Source: Clostridia bacterium
GTDB lineage: Bacteria; Bacillota; Clostridia; Oscillospirales; CAG-272
Direction of reading: 5' to 3'
Length of the DNA stretch: 33,386 nucleotides
Assembly (NCBI GenBank): GCA_017411785.1
Contig: JAFQPL010000091.1
Coordinates: forward strand, 1-33,386
Positions 23,105-32,147 of this stretch are shown here, in pieces (within the stretch, counting starts at the first letter, position 1; each line of letters starts with the position of its first letter). A program made the position numbers and the translations under genes. The notes under the pieces are model-generated. The model had not been told where the DNA came from, did not search any database, and saw only the letters and a list, made by a program, of their open reading frames with translations.

Positions 23105-24241
23105 TCACGCAAAGAACGAAAGTATCAAGCCGCCCGCGATGACCGACGCTATCTGACCCGAGACGTTTACGCCTATCGAATGCATAAGCAAGAAGTTCTG
23201 CGGATCTTCCTTAAGTCCCATCTTATGCACAACGCGTCCTGACATAGGAAATGCGGAAATTCCCGCCGCGCCTATCATAGGATTGATCTTTTCCTTCATA
23301 AAGAGATTCAGGAACTTTGCAAAGAGCACGCCTCCGACGGTATCGAATACGAACGCGAAAAGTCCGAGTCCGAGAATAAGAAGCGTTGCGGGCTGAAGAA
23401 ATTTATCTGCCTGCATCTGCGTTGCAATAGTGATTCCCAAGAAAATAGTAACGAGGTTTGCAAGCACCTTTTGCGCGGTCTCGGAAAGCGAATCAAGCAC
23501 TCCGCACTCGCGTATCAGGTTACCGAACATCAAAAATCCTACCAAGGCTACCGACGACGGAGCAACCATTCCCGCAACGATGGTAATGATTATCGGGAAG
23601 AGTATCCTCGTGGTCTTTGATACGTTGTTAGCCTTATACGGCATACGGATCAAGCGTTCCTTCTTGGTGGTGAGCGCCTTTATTACGGGGGGCTGAATTA
23701 TCGGCACGAGCGCCATATAGGAATAAGCCGCCACCATAATCGGTCCCGTAAAATTAGAGCCGAGTCTTTGCGCAACGACTATTGCCGTAGGTCCGTCTGC
23801 CGCGCCGATTATACCTATCGAAGCCGCATCCTTTACGTCAAAGAATATGCATGCCAAACAGAAGGTAAAGAATATACCAAACTGCGCCGCCGCGCCGAAC
23901 AGCATAAGCTTAGGGTTTGACAGCACAGGTCCGAAGTCTATCATTGCGCCGATACCGATAAACAGTATCAACGGAAACAGCTCATTTGCGATACCCGCGT
24001 CAAACAGCGTACTCAAGGGTCCCTCGGAAACAACTCCCTCGATCGCCTGATTTATAGCTCCCGAAAAAGGAAGATTCACCATTATCGTTCCAAATCCAAG
24101 AGGCAACAAAAGCGTAGGCTCCATATCCTTCTTTATCGCAAGGAATATCAAAAGTCCTCCTATCGCCCACATGACGATATATTTCCAACCGCCGTCCGCA
24201 AAGTTAAATATCTCTAAAAAGCTCTCGTACAAGATCTCCAT
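23105..24241 (-). CDS. oadB: Sodium-translocating decarboxylase beta subunit (OadB/GcdB-like)
   Basis: 378 residues from ATG 24239-24241, set by AAGGAG 6 bases upstream; a longer frame to 24355 passes through the promoter and terminator. The family motifs are clear: GIGAMIDFGPVLSNP, GIIGAADGPTAIVVAQRL with the Na+-coupling Asp at about 149, and MGLKEDPQNFLLMHSIGVNVSGQIASVIAGG near the C-terminus. It forms the membrane channel that couples decarboxylation of a carboxybiotin to Na+ export. The substrate (oxaloacetate, glutaconyl-CoA or methylmalonyl-CoA) cannot be decided without the alpha subunit. It has its own promoter, and the gamma gene follows. Confidence 0.9.
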   Translation of the reverse strand: MEILYESFLEIFNFADGGWKYIVMWAIGGLLIFLAIKKDMEPTLLLPLGFGTIMVNLPFSGAINQAIEGVVSEGPLSTLFDAGIANELFPLILFIGIGAMIDFGPVLSNPKLMLFGAAAQFGIFFTFCLACIFFDVKDAASIGIIGAADGPTAIVVAQRLGSNFTGPIMVAAYSYMALVPIIQPPVIKALTTKKERLIRMPYKANNVSKTTRILFPIIITIVAGMVAPSSVALVGFLMFGNLIRECGVLDSLSETAQKVLANLVTIFLGITIATQMQADKFLQPATLLILGLGLFAFVFDTVGGVLFAKFLNLFMKEKINPMIGAAGISAFPMSGRVVHKMGLKEDPQNFLLMHSIGVNVSGQIASVIAGGLILSFFA

Positions 24242-24277
24242 ATTTTTCTCCTTAATTTTAAAAGCCATACATATTAT

Positions 24278-24306
24278 AATATACCAAAATACGCTTAAAA
24301 AGTCAA
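24278..24306 (-). promoter_or_regulatory. Promoter of the decarboxylase beta-gamma genes
   Basis: TTGACT (24306-24301), 17-bp spacer, TATATT (24283-24278). Confidence 0.75.
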
Positions 24307-24310
24307 CAAA

Positions 24311-24342
24311 AAAATGCGAAATTCCGTGGAATTTCGCATTTT
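24311..24342 (-). terminator. Terminator of the EIIC-like gene
   Basis: AAAATGCGAAATTCC pairs with GGAATTTCGCATTTT, 15 bp. On the minus strand it is followed by TTTTTTT, directly before the next promoter. Confidence 0.9.
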
Positions 24343-24355
24343 TGTTAATAAACAA

Positions 24356-25510
24356 TTACATTTCAAGCTGCATGTCCCCGGTCTTTATCCAACCAAGCTT
24401 TCTGAAAAGCTCGTTAAACGCAATAGAGAAAATTGCGGGAAGCACTATACAAACAAGCAGGAGTCCTACCCACATCATAGGAGTCCACTCGGTAGAAGTG
24501 ATAACACCTATAGGTCCTACCATACCGCACGTACCCATACCTGCCGAAATGCCCGAGCATTTAAGCTTAAATATCATAGTTGAAATAGGTCCGGTTATAG
24601 CTGACGCAAGTGTCGGCGCTAACCAAATAATAGGCTTTTTAACTATGTTACCCATTTGAAGCATCGATGTGCCGAGTCCCTGAGAAACGATTCCGCCCCA
24701 TTTGTTTTCTCTGAAGCTTACAACGGCAAATCCAACCATCTGCGCGCAGCAGCCTGCAACGCACGCGCCGCCCGCAAGGAGAAATGCTTCCTCTAAGCCC
24801 TTTTCCGCCATCAGCACTTGCATCGACGGTGAGAATATTACGCCGCAAATAGCCGCGCTCGAAATGGGAAGTGTAAGTATAACACCCATTACAACCGAAA
24901 GAATAATACCCATAACAAGAGGCGCCCACGCCGTCGCAACGGTTATAAACATTCCGAGATAATACATTAAGTAAGCAATAGCGGGACAGAAAGCAAAGGA
25001 CGCTATAAATCCTACGGTCAAGGTCACAAGAGGAGTAACAAGTATATCTACCTTAGTCTTCTTAGAAACAAGCATTCCTATCTCCGCCGCAATTATAACC
25101 GCAAAAAATACGCCCGCAGGTCCTGCGCTGTAAAAGGTCTCGGTCGCGGTGCTTGCAGCTCCGCTTGCGCCCCATTTAATAATAGCGCCGGTTTCTGCGT
25201 TGAATATCGCTCCCATTCCGTTGGCAAGATGTCCTACGGCAGCTGCCGAAAAAATAACGAGAGGATGCGCGCCAAGCTTGTGCGCTATAGCAACACCTAT
25301 TGCCGCGCCCGCTACCTTCTTTGCCGCGCTCGCTATCATGTTCATTGAGCTTGCGAGCCACGCAAGACTGTCAACCTTGGCAACGTAGCCTGCTACAGTT
25401 CCGATTATCGTTCCGATAAGCAACGATGCGAAAAGTCCGAGCGCCATTGCGCCCATGGCATCAACAAAATATCTTTTCAGATATTTCTTCAAAGTTTCTT
25501 TAACCTTCAT
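24356..25510 (-). CDS. PTS EIIC-like membrane protein (PF13303 type)
   Basis: 384 residues, start behind AAAGGAG. About nine to ten hydrophobic segments with many Gly/Ala. Features such as YFVDAMGAMALGLFASLLIGTIIG, LPISSAAICGVIF, GGACVAGCCAQMVGFAVVSFRENKWGG and GISAGMGTCGMVGPIG fit the PTS_EIIC_2 family. It has no attached EIIA or EIIB, and none is nearby. Members of the family are widespread single-gene membrane proteins; transport through a PTS is not established for them. It lies between the DUF554 and decarboxylase units, with its own promoter and terminator. Confidence 0.7.
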   Translation of the reverse strand: MKVKETLKKYLKRYFVDAMGAMALGLFASLLIGTIIGTVAGYVAKVDSLAWLASSMNMIASAAKKVAGAAIGVAIAHKLGAHPLVIFSAAAVGHLANGMGAIFNAETGAIIKWGASGAASTATETFYSAGPAGVFFAVIIAAEIGMLVSKKTKVDILVTPLVTLTVGFIASFAFCPAIAYLMYYLGMFITVATAWAPLVMGIILSVVMGVILTLPISSAAICGVIFSPSMQVLMAEKGLEEAFLLAGGACVAGCCAQMVGFAVVSFRENKWGGIVSQGLGTSMLQMGNIVKKPIIWLAPTLASAITGPISTMIFKLKCSGISAGMGTCGMVGPIGVITSTEWTPMMWVGLLLVCIVLPAIFSIAFNELFRKLGWIKTGDMQLEM

Positions 25511-25554
25511 ACCATTCTCCTTTACTATAATAAAGCATTGATTTTATTGAAATA

Positions 25555-25583
25555 ATTATAGCAAAAACCTATAGATAATTCAA
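25555..25583 (-). promoter_or_regulatory. Promoter of the EIIC-like gene
   Basis: TTGAAT (25583-25578), 17-bp spacer ending in TGC, TATAAT (25560-25555). Confidence 0.75.
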
Positions 25584-25588
25584 GTTAA

Positions 25589-25626
25589 AAAAACGACAAC
25601 CTTGTCAAAAAAAGTTGTCGTTTTTT
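25589..25626 (-). terminator. Terminator of the DUF554 gene
   Basis: AAAAACGACAAC (25589-25600) pairs with GTTGTCGTTTTT (25614-25625) across a 13-base loop; T-run on both strands. It ends 9 bases after the stop. Confidence 0.88.
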
Positions 25627-25634
25627 GTATATTT

Positions 25635-26381
25635 TTACCAAGTTATTCCCCACAACCCAAACAAATAAATTATGAGCTGATATAATATCGGAACGAGAAG
25701 CGCGGGAAGAAAATTTCCTACCTTTATCGTTTTGGGTCTTATAAGATTAACTCCGACCGCAAATATAAGTATCGAGCCTACTCCCGAAAGTGAGAGGATA
25801 AGAGCGTCGCTCATAAACCTCGAAATAAGTACACCGAAAAGAGTAAAAAATCCCTGATAGACACCTACCGCTATAGCCGAAAAAAGCGCACCAACACCGT
25901 AAACCGAAGCAAAGACCATAACTATTATACAGTCGAGTACCGATTTTATAATGAGCGTGGTAGAATCACCCGTAAGCGCCTCATCGATAGGACCGCAAAT
26001 TGCCATGGCGCCAACGCATACAACTAACGAAGCGGTAACAAAGCCCTCGACGAATTGACTGTCACTCTTGCTTTTAACCTTGCGTTTAAGCTTTTCACCG
26101 ATAGAATCAAGTCTTTTCTCTATATTTATAAGCTCTCCGCAAAGTCCGCCAAGCAAAAGCGATATAACTACCAGCATAGCCTGTCCCGAAACTATCGCTC
26201 CGTCCTTTACCGTAAGCATCATTTCAAGCGCGCCCGCAAGTCCTATAAAAACAACGGCAAGACCGCATGCCTGAGTCATTATATTACGAAACCGCTCGTT
26301 GATCCCCTTTTTAAAAAGCAAGCCGAGCCCACCGCCCGCAGCTATTGCAAGAACGTTTATTATCGTTCCTAAGCCTCTCAT
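25635..26381 (-). CDS. DUF554 membrane protein (YdfK-like)
   Basis: 248 residues, start behind GGGAG. Seven or so hydrophobic segments. The opening MRGLGTIINVLAIAAGGGLGLLFK, the NIEKRLDSIGEKLK loop, and CVGAMAICGPIDEALTGDSTTLIIKSVLD are the DUF554 hallmarks. The family is often annotated as a putative transporter or as YdfK/YqgA; biochemical function is unknown. Monocistronic, flanked by its own promoter and terminator. Confidence 0.87.
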   Translation of the reverse strand: MRGLGTIINVLAIAAGGGLGLLFKKGINERFRNIMTQACGLAVVFIGLAGALEMMLTVKDGAIVSGQAMLVVISLLLGGLCGELINIEKRLDSIGEKLKRKVKSKSDSQFVEGFVTASLVVCVGAMAICGPIDEALTGDSTTLIIKSVLDCIIVMVFASVYGVGALFSAIAVGVYQGFFTLFGVLISRFMSDALILSLSGVGSILIFAVGVNLIRPKTIKVGNFLPALLVPILYQLIIYLFGLWGITW

Positions 26382-26412
26382 AAAAACTCCCTGTAACTAA
26401 TAAATTTTCTAT

Positions 26413-26441
26413 ATTATAACATCTTTCAACAAATAATTCAA
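26413..26441 (-). promoter_or_regulatory. Promoter of the DUF554 gene
   Basis: TTGAAT (26441-26436), 17-bp spacer, TATAAT (26418-26413). Confidence 0.75.
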
Positions 26442-26467
26442 TATCTGAAAATAAAAATGTTAATCCC

Positions 26468-26504
26468 TTGACTTTTTTTTACAGATACGATATAATATAT
26501 CTGT
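26468..26504 (+). promoter_or_regulatory. Promoter of the aconitase-icd operon with inverted repeat over the -10
   Basis: TTGACT (26468-26473), 17-bp spacer, TATAAT (26491-26496). An inverted repeat, ACAGATA (26481-26487) and TATCTGT (26498-26504) separated by 10 bp, brackets the -10 box and is a candidate operator. Confidence 0.72.
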
Positions 26505-26532
26505 ATGTTTTATTAAAAAAGGAGCTTAAAGT

Positions 26533-28776
26533 ATGATAAAATTAACGTCACACGGCGTTTATCTCGTAGACGGTAAGCCATCTTCCTCATCAAGCGTAAG
26601 CGCAGGCGAGGCACGCAAGAACACAATAGCTTACTCTATACTTAACGCGCACAACAAAAGCACTTCGCAGAGCGACCTCAGAATAAAATTCGACGCTCTC
26701 GTTTCACACGACATTACCTACGTTGGTATAATTCAGACCGCAAGAGCAAGCGGAATGAAGGAGTTCCCCATTCCCTACGCTATGACCAACTGCCACAACT
26801 CGCTTTGCGCGGTCGGCGGCACAATAAACGAGGACGACCACGTTTTCGGTCTTTCAGCCGCTAAAAAATACGGCGGAATATACGTTCCCGCTAACCAGAG
26901 CGTTATTCACTCATACGCACGCGAGGAGCTTGCGGGATGCGGAAAAATGATCCTCGGCTCAGACTCTCACACTCGCTACGGAGCGCTCGGAACTATGGGC
27001 GTTGGCGAGGGCGGACCCGAGCTTGTAAAGCAGCTTTTAAAAAACACCTACGATATAAAAGCGCCCGAGGTAGTTCTCGTATATCTTACGGGTACTCCAA
27101 AGCGAGGCATAGGCCCTCACGACGTTGCGATAGCGCTCGTCGGAGCGACCTTTAAGGATGGCTTTGTTAAAAACAAGGTGCTTGAATTTGTAGGACCCGG
27201 AGTCAAGAATCTTCCCATCGATTTCCGTAACGGAATAGACGTTATGACAACCGAGACGACCTGCCTTTCTTCCATCTGGGAGACCGACGAGGTAACCAAA
27301 AAGCACTATATCGCTCACGGACGTCCCGAGGACTACAAGCGTCTTTACCCCAACGGAGTTGCATACTATGACGCTATGATAGAAATCGACCTCTCCAAGA
27401 TGGAATCAATGATAGCGCTTCCATTCCACCCATCGAACGCATACACGATCCACGAATTTCAGAAAAACGCAAAGGAAATTCTCGCATCTGTCGAAGCAGA
27501 GGCAAACAAAAAGTTTGGGAAATGCAATCTCGATCTCGTATCAAAGGTGCGCGAGGACGGCTCTATAATGGCGGATCAGGGCATTATAGCAGGCTGCGCG
27601 GGCGGTATGTTTGATAGCATTGACGAAGCATCCGCAATACTCCGCGAGCAAAGCACGGGCAACGGATATTTTTCTCTTTCGGTTTATCCTACGAGCGTTC
27701 CCGTATCGCTTGAGCTTACCAAAATAGGAGTCAGCGCAGAGCTTCTCAGCGCGGGAGCGGTTATCAAGCCGTCGTTCTGCGGACCCTGCTTCGGTGCGGG
27801 TGACGTTCCCGCAAATAACGGTCTCTCCCTGCGTCACACGACCCGTAACTTCCCCAACCGCGAAGGCTCAAAGCCCGGCGAGGGTCAGCTTGCAGGCGTC
27901 GCGCTTATGGATGCTCGCAGTATTGCGGCTACAGCTCGAAACGGCGGTATAATTACTGCCGCTACCGATGTTGACTACGACTACACTCCGCACGAATATC
28001 ACTTCGATAGCAGTGTATACAAAAAGCGCGTTTACTACGGATTTGGCAAGGCAGACCCCTCGGCAGAGCTTATATTAGGTCCTAACATAACCGATTGGCC
28101 CGCGCAGTACGAGCTTACCGACAATCTTCTCGTTAAGCTTGCGGCAGTCATCCGTGACGGCGTTACCACAACCGATGAGCTTATTCCCTCGGGAGAAACC
28201 TCATCCTACCGCTCCAATCCTCTTCGCCTTGCCGAATTTGCGCTTTCCCGCAGAGTTCCCGAGTACGTCGGACGCTCCAAAGCAGTAGCGGCAACCGAGG
28301 CAGCTCGAAGAAACGGCGGAGACATATCCGAGCTTCAAAGCGTGCTTTCAAAGGTCGGAAACGCAGACGAGCTTATCAAAAATACACAGTTCGGCTCTTG
28401 CGTATTCGCAAACAAGCCGGGAGACGGTTCGGCGCGTGAGCAAGCTGCTTCCTGCCAAAAGGTTCTCGGCGGCTTCGCGAATATCTGCTACGAATTTGCA
28501 ACAAAGCGTTACCGCTCAAATTGTATAAACTGGGGTATTCTTCCCTTTACTCTCGCTGAGAACGCAGAATTCCCGTATGAATGCGGCGATTACGTATTCG
28601 TCGAGGGTATAAGAAAAAAAATAGCCCGCGGAGACGAGGAATTTCCCGCCAAGGTTATTACCTCAAGCGGCGAGGTTAAGGAGATAACTCTTTACGTCAA
28701 GGGGCTTACCGAGGATGAAAAGGAGATAATCCTTGACGGTTGTCTTATGAACTACTATAAAAATCACAGCAATTGA
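26533..28776 (+). CDS. Aconitase-superfamily hydratase (putative aconitate hydratase)
   Basis: 747 residues behind AAGGAG. The aconitase core is recognisable: GSDSHTRYGALGTMGVGEGG (~142), and three cysteines for the [4Fe-4S] cluster at Cys355 (AGCAGG), Cys416 and Cys419 (FCGPCFG), spaced 61 and 3 as against 63 and 3 in mitochondrial aconitase. The C-terminal swivel domain (from ~625) carries GSCVFANKPGDGSAREQAA. The sequence diverges from canonical AcnA and resembles the 'hydratase' branch exemplified by E. coli YbhJ. The neighbouring isocitrate dehydrogenase, 47 bp downstream without a terminator, supports a citrate to isocitrate role. A different hydroxy-acid substrate remains possible. Citrate synthase is not in the window. 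Confidence 0.85.
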   Translation: MIKLTSHGVYLVDGKPSSSSSVSAGEARKNTIAYSILNAHNKSTSQSDLRIKFDALVSHDITYVGIIQTARASGMKEFPIPYAMTNCHNSLCAVGGTINEDDHVFGLSAAKKYGGIYVPANQSVIHSYAREELAGCGKMILGSDSHTRYGALGTMGVGEGGPELVKQLLKNTYDIKAPEVVLVYLTGTPKRGIGPHDVAIALVGATFKDGFVKNKVLEFVGPGVKNLPIDFRNGIDVMTTETTCLSSIWETDEVTKKHYIAHGRPEDYKRLYPNGVAYYDAMIEIDLSKMESMIALPFHPSNAYTIHEFQKNAKEILASVEAEANKKFGKCNLDLVSKVREDGSIMADQGIIAGCAGGMFDSIDEASAILREQSTGNGYFSLSVYPTSVPVSLELTKIGVSAELLSAGAVIKPSFCGPCFGAGDVPANNGLSLRHTTRNFPNREGSKPGEGQLAGVALMDARSIAATARNGGIITAATDVDYDYTPHEYHFDSSVYKKRVYYGFGKADPSAELILGPNITDWPAQYELTDNLLVKLAAVIRDGVTTTDELIPSGETSSYRSNPLRLAEFALSRRVPEYVGRSKAVAATEAARRNGGDISELQSVLSKVGNADELIKNTQFGSCVFANKPGDGSAREQAASCQKVLGGFANICYEFATKRYRSNCINWGILPFTLAENAEFPYECGDYVFVEGIRKKIARGDEEFPAKVITSSGEVKEITLYVKGLTEDEKEIILDGCLMNYYKNHSN

Positions 28777-28823
28777 TCTGTATATTAAAAAATATTTTTC
28801 AAACTGTTCGGAGGTATTGAACT

Positions 28824-30038
28824 ATGAAAAAAATCAAAATGACAACGCCGCTCGTTGAAATGGACGGCGACGAAATGACCAGAATCCTCTGGAAGATGAT
28901 AAAGGACGAGCTTCTTATTCCTTTTGTTGACCTTAAAACCGAATATTACGATCTGGGCCTTCCCGAAAGAGAAAAAACACGCGACCAAGTGACAGTTGAC
29001 TCGGCTAACGCAACGAAAAAATACGGAGTTGCGGTAAAATGCGCTACTATCACCCCTAACAAGCAAAGAGTTGAGGAGTACAACCTCACTGAAATGTGGA
29101 AGAGCCCTAACGGAACTATCAGAGCAATTCTTGACGGAACTGTCTTCCGCGCCCCCATACTTATCGACTCGATAAAGCCCGCAGTTCGCAACTGGAAAAA
29201 GCCTATCACTATCGCGCGTCACGCCTACGGAGACGTTTACAAATCAACCGAATATCGCGTAGAGGGTACGGGTAAGGCAGAGCTTGTATTCACGGGCGAC
29301 GACGGAACAAGCTTCAGAGAGACGATATACAACTTTGAGTGCGGCGGTGTTCTTCAGGGTCAGTATAACAAGGATTCCTCGATCATTTCCTTTGCGCACT
29401 CCTGCTTCCAGTACGCGATAAATACAAAGCAAGACCTTTGGTTTGCTACCAAGGATACCATCTCAAAGAAATACGACCAGACCTTCAAGCTTATATTCCA
29501 GGATATCTATGATAACAATTACAAAGCAAAATTCGAGGAGCTTGGAATTGAATATTTCTACACTCTTATAGACGACGCGGTAGCGCGTGTTATAAGAAGT
29601 GAGGGCGGTTACATCTGGGCGTGCAAGAACTACGACGGCGACGTTATGTCGGATATGGTTTCAACCGCGTTCGGCTCACTCGCTATGATGACCTCTGTTC
29701 TCGTTTCTCCCGACGGAAATTACGAGTACGAGGCAGCTCACGGTACGGTTACCCGTCACTATTACCGTTACCTCAAGGGCGAGGACACCTCAACAAACCC
29801 GATGGCTACAATCTACGCTTGGTCGGGCGCTCTTCGTAAGAGAGGCGAGCTTGACAATCTTCCCGAGCTTGTAAACTTTGCAGATAAGCTCGAAGAGGCT
29901 TGCATCGATACCCTTAACGACGGCATTATGACAAAGGATCTCGTTGGACTTGTAAGTGAGGGCTATGAGGCTCACGCGGTAAATTCTATCGGATTTATCA
30001 AAGCCATCCGCGAGCGTCTTGAAGCAAAGCTTGCTTGA
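28824..30038 (+). CDS. icd: NADP-dependent isocitrate dehydrogenase (type II, eukaryote-like)
   Basis: 404 residues, start behind GGAGGT. Homodimeric IDH of the eukaryotic cytosolic/mitochondrial kind: [19 protein letters not shown] at the N-terminus, substrate loop [20 protein letters not shown], metal-binding [11 protein letters not shown], and [13 protein letters not shown]. The Arg-His after HGTVT favours NADP over NAD. It converts isocitrate to 2-oxoglutarate with NADPH. Together with the upstream aconitase-family gene it looks like the oxidative branch supplying 2-oxoglutarate for glutamate in an incomplete TCA cycle (inference). The transcript ends in the repeat at 30060. Confidence 0.94.
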   Translation: MKKIKMTTPLVEMDGDEMTRILWKMIKDELLIPFVDLKTEYYDLGLPEREKTRDQVTVDSANATKKYGVAVKCATITPNKQRVEEYNLTEMWKSPNGTIRAILDGTVFRAPILIDSIKPAVRNWKKPITIARHAYGDVYKSTEYRVEGTGKAELVFTGDDGTSFRETIYNFECGGVLQGQYNKDSSIISFAHSCFQYAINTKQDLWFATKDTISKKYDQTFKLIFQDIYDNNYKAKFEELGIEYFYTLIDDAVARVIRSEGGYIWACKNYDGDVMSDMVSTAFGSLAMMTSVLVSPDGNYEYEAAHGTVTRHYYRYLKGEDTSTNPMATIYAWSGALRKRGELDNLPELVNFADKLEEACIDTLNDGIMTKDLVGLVSEGYEAHAVNSIGFIKAIRERLEAKLA

Positions 30039-30059
30039 TTTTTGAATAGGATAATTTAT

Positions 30060-30256
30060 GCGGGGGAGAAAACTTTCTTAAAAGAAAGCTTTTCTCCCCC
30101 GCACCCCCTTTTTCAAAGAACTTTCAAGCATTTTTACAACAAAAGCAAACAAAGTGCGCCCGACCGTAATTTCTCGCGGTCGAACGCACTTATTTTATTT
30201 TCTTATCAAAACCGCGTTTAAAAGTTTTTGGCGCTACCTTTTTTCAAAAAGGTAGC
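30060..30256. repeat. Composite multi-hairpin intergenic repeat, copy B
   Basis: It fills the 237-bp gap between the convergent icd and HAD genes. First hairpin 30060-30102: 20-bp arms with one bulge, beginning GCGGGGGAGAAAAC. Then a C-rich arm followed by TTTTTCAAAGAACTTTC; second hairpin 30153-30190 (AGTGCG-CGACCG with CGGTCG-CGCACT); then AAAAGTTTTTGG; third hairpin 30233-30256 (GCTACCTTTTT with AAAAAGGTAGC). The order and sequences match copy A at 3394. The hairpins followed by T-runs probably serve as terminators for both genes. Confidence 0.72.
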
Positions 30257-30275
30257 AAAAAAATCTAAACACAAA

Positions 30276-31109
30276 CTAACTTCTCATATCAAAATAATCA
30301 ATAAGATCAGCAATAACACCGTCATCGTTACTGCAAAGCTGAAGCTTGCAGACAGATTTTACGGCATCGTTTGCGTTTGACGGGCAGACCGACAGATCTG
30401 ATATAGCGTGCATAGCAAGATCATTATCATAGTCACCGACTGTGCATAGCATTACATCGTTGTTAAAATATTTTTCCTTAACGCCCTGAAGCATAGCCGC
30501 CTTACTCGTTCCGTACGGCATAAGCTCTATCATAGTTCTCGCCGAGCGAGTAACCGACAAAACACCCGAGAATTCCTTCTCAACATAAGGATATAACGCC
30601 TCGATAGCATCTGCCTTTCCGCGTATATTAGCTTTGTAAAGTCTGTAACCGCCCCATTCACGCGCCGAGCAGACCACACGCTCAACATACTCGGGAAAGG
30701 TGTCATATTCACGCTTCAACGTTTCGTTTACTATATTTGAAAATGTCACACCCTTATCATAGGTAGCGCGCAAGCCCGCTTCTACCCCTGATATCCCCGC
30801 TATGAAGCTCTCGACCTCGGCAAGTAAAGCGGTGTTGAGAAAATGCTCCTCTATCGCTCTTTCGCTTTGATAATCGAAAAGGCAGGTACCGTTTCCCATA
30901 ACAGCAGGAAAATTAACCTGCGCGCGCGCATCGGGGATAGGTCTTTTAATAAAAAGAGGCAATCTGCCCGTGGCAAAGGTAAAGCGTCCGCCGTTCTCAC
31001 AAAAATATTTGACTTTTTCAATATTGCGGGCAACCGTTTCGGTCTTACTGTTAAAATAAGTACCGTCAAGGTCGCTCGCAATAAATATATTTTCAAATTT
31101 TCCAGACAT
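30276..31109 (-). CDS. HAD-superfamily phosphatase, Cof-type
   Basis: 277 residues. Motif I is ASDLDGTYF (nucleophile Asp13, acid Asp15), motif II FATGR, motif III Lys in YGTSKAAMLQG, motif IV GDYDNDLAM. The large C2-type cap between ~90 and ~200 is that of Cof/YidA-like sugar-phosphate or phosphorylated-cofactor phosphatases. Substrate unknown. The start is 20 bp after the pseudouridine synthase stop with only a distant GGAGAA, so translation is probably coupled to the upstream gene. Last gene of the S4 protein-lspA-pseudouridine synthase operon. Confidence 0.87.
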   Translation of the reverse strand: MSGKFENIFIASDLDGTYFNSKTETVARNIEKVKYFCENGGRFTFATGRLPLFIKRPIPDARAQVNFPAVMGNGTCLFDYQSERAIEEHFLNTALLAEVESFIAGISGVEAGLRATYDKGVTFSNIVNETLKREYDTFPEYVERVVCSAREWGGYRLYKANIRGKADAIEALYPYVEKEFSGVLSVTRSARTMIELMPYGTSKAAMLQGVKEKYFNNDVMLCTVGDYDNDLAMHAISDLSVCPSNANDAVKSVCKLQLCSNDDGVIADLIDYFDMRS

Positions 31110-31129
31110 TTTTAATCTTGTTCTCCGTA

Positions 31130-32140
31130 TTATTCAACAGTTGCTCGCAATATCCGCAAAAGATTCTCGAAGCTATCGGGCAAGGGAGCAAAAAAGCTCA
31201 TCTGCTCACGCGTTCTCGGATGTGTCAGCGTAAGTCTTGAAGCAAACAGACACTGACCCGAAATATACGCCTTATGCTTATGCTCAAAGGGCGATGCGCC
31301 GCCACCGTAAACGGTATCACCGACAAGCGGATGCCCTATACTCGACATATGAACTCTTATCTGATGCGTTCTGCCTGTTTCAAGCTTACACTCTATATGA
31401 GTAAAGGCTCCAAACCTCTCAAGCACACGCCAATGTGTTATAGCCTCACGGCTCTTATATTCTGAGGAACGGATAACCGCCATTCGCTTTCTGTCTACGG
31501 GATGCCTTCCGATAGGTGCGTCGACCGTTCCGAAATCATCCTTGAAATTCCCCTTAACTATTGCGTGATATACTCGCTCTACCCTGTGATGCTTTATTTC
31601 CTCGCTCAAAAACAAATGCGCAGGGTCATTTTTCGCAACGACCAGAAGTCCGCCCGTATCCTTATCTATCCTGTGAACTATTCCTGGTCTTATAACTCCG
31701 CCTATTCCCGAAAGTCGCTCTCCGCAATGATAAAGCAAAGCGTTTACAAGCGTTCCCGTAGAATTCCCGACCGCGGGATGCACAACCATCCCCTCGGGCT
31801 TATTTACAACGATTATATCGTCATCCTCATAAATTACATCTATCGGAATATTCTCGGGAAGAGCCTCGCAGGGCTCGGGTTCAGGAAGCCTTAACGTCAG
31901 AGCATCGCCCTCTCGCAGCTTGTAGTTTTTTGAAATCGGCTTACCTTCACAACCAACAAGCGCGACCGCTCCGCTCTCAATAAGTCTTGCCGCCGCCGAG
32001 CGCGTAAGCTCGGTGTTCTCGGCAATAAAAGCATCTATACGTTTGCCTACAGAATCAAAATCTGCATAAAGGCTTATCGACGTCTCACTGTCCGACAGCT
32101 CTTCAATATATTCAGTTTCAAACAAGCGACCGTCGTTCAT
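31130..32140 (-). CDS. RluA-family 23S rRNA pseudouridine synthase (RluD-like)
   Basis: 336 residues from ATG 32138-32140, behind AAAGGTG; the open frame extends into lspA but without signal. An S4 RNA-binding domain occupies about 28-85 (KRIDAFIAENTELTRSAAARLIESGAV). The catalytic domain has NKPEGMVVHP and GIVHRIDKDTGGLLVVAK, with the catalytic Asp at 159, and LETGRTHQIRVHMSSIGHPLVGD. The S4 plus RluA layout and the lspA linkage fit RluD, which modifies helix 69 of 23S rRNA. The gene starts 7 bp after the lspA stop. Confidence 0.92.
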   Translation of the reverse strand: MNDGRLFETEYIEELSDSETSISLYADFDSVGKRIDAFIAENTELTRSAAARLIESGAVALVGCEGKPISKNYKLREGDALTLRLPEPEPCEALPENIPIDVIYEDDDIIVVNKPEGMVVHPAVGNSTGTLVNALLYHCGERLSGIGGVIRPGIVHRIDKDTGGLLVVAKNDPAHLFLSEEIKHHRVERVYHAIVKGNFKDDFGTVDAPIGRHPVDRKRMAVIRSSEYKSREAITHWRVLERFGAFTHIECKLETGRTHQIRVHMSSIGHPLVGDTVYGGGASPFEHKHKAYISGQCLFASRLTLTHPRTREQMSFFAPLPDSFENLLRILRATVE

Positions 32141-32147
32141 AACACCT

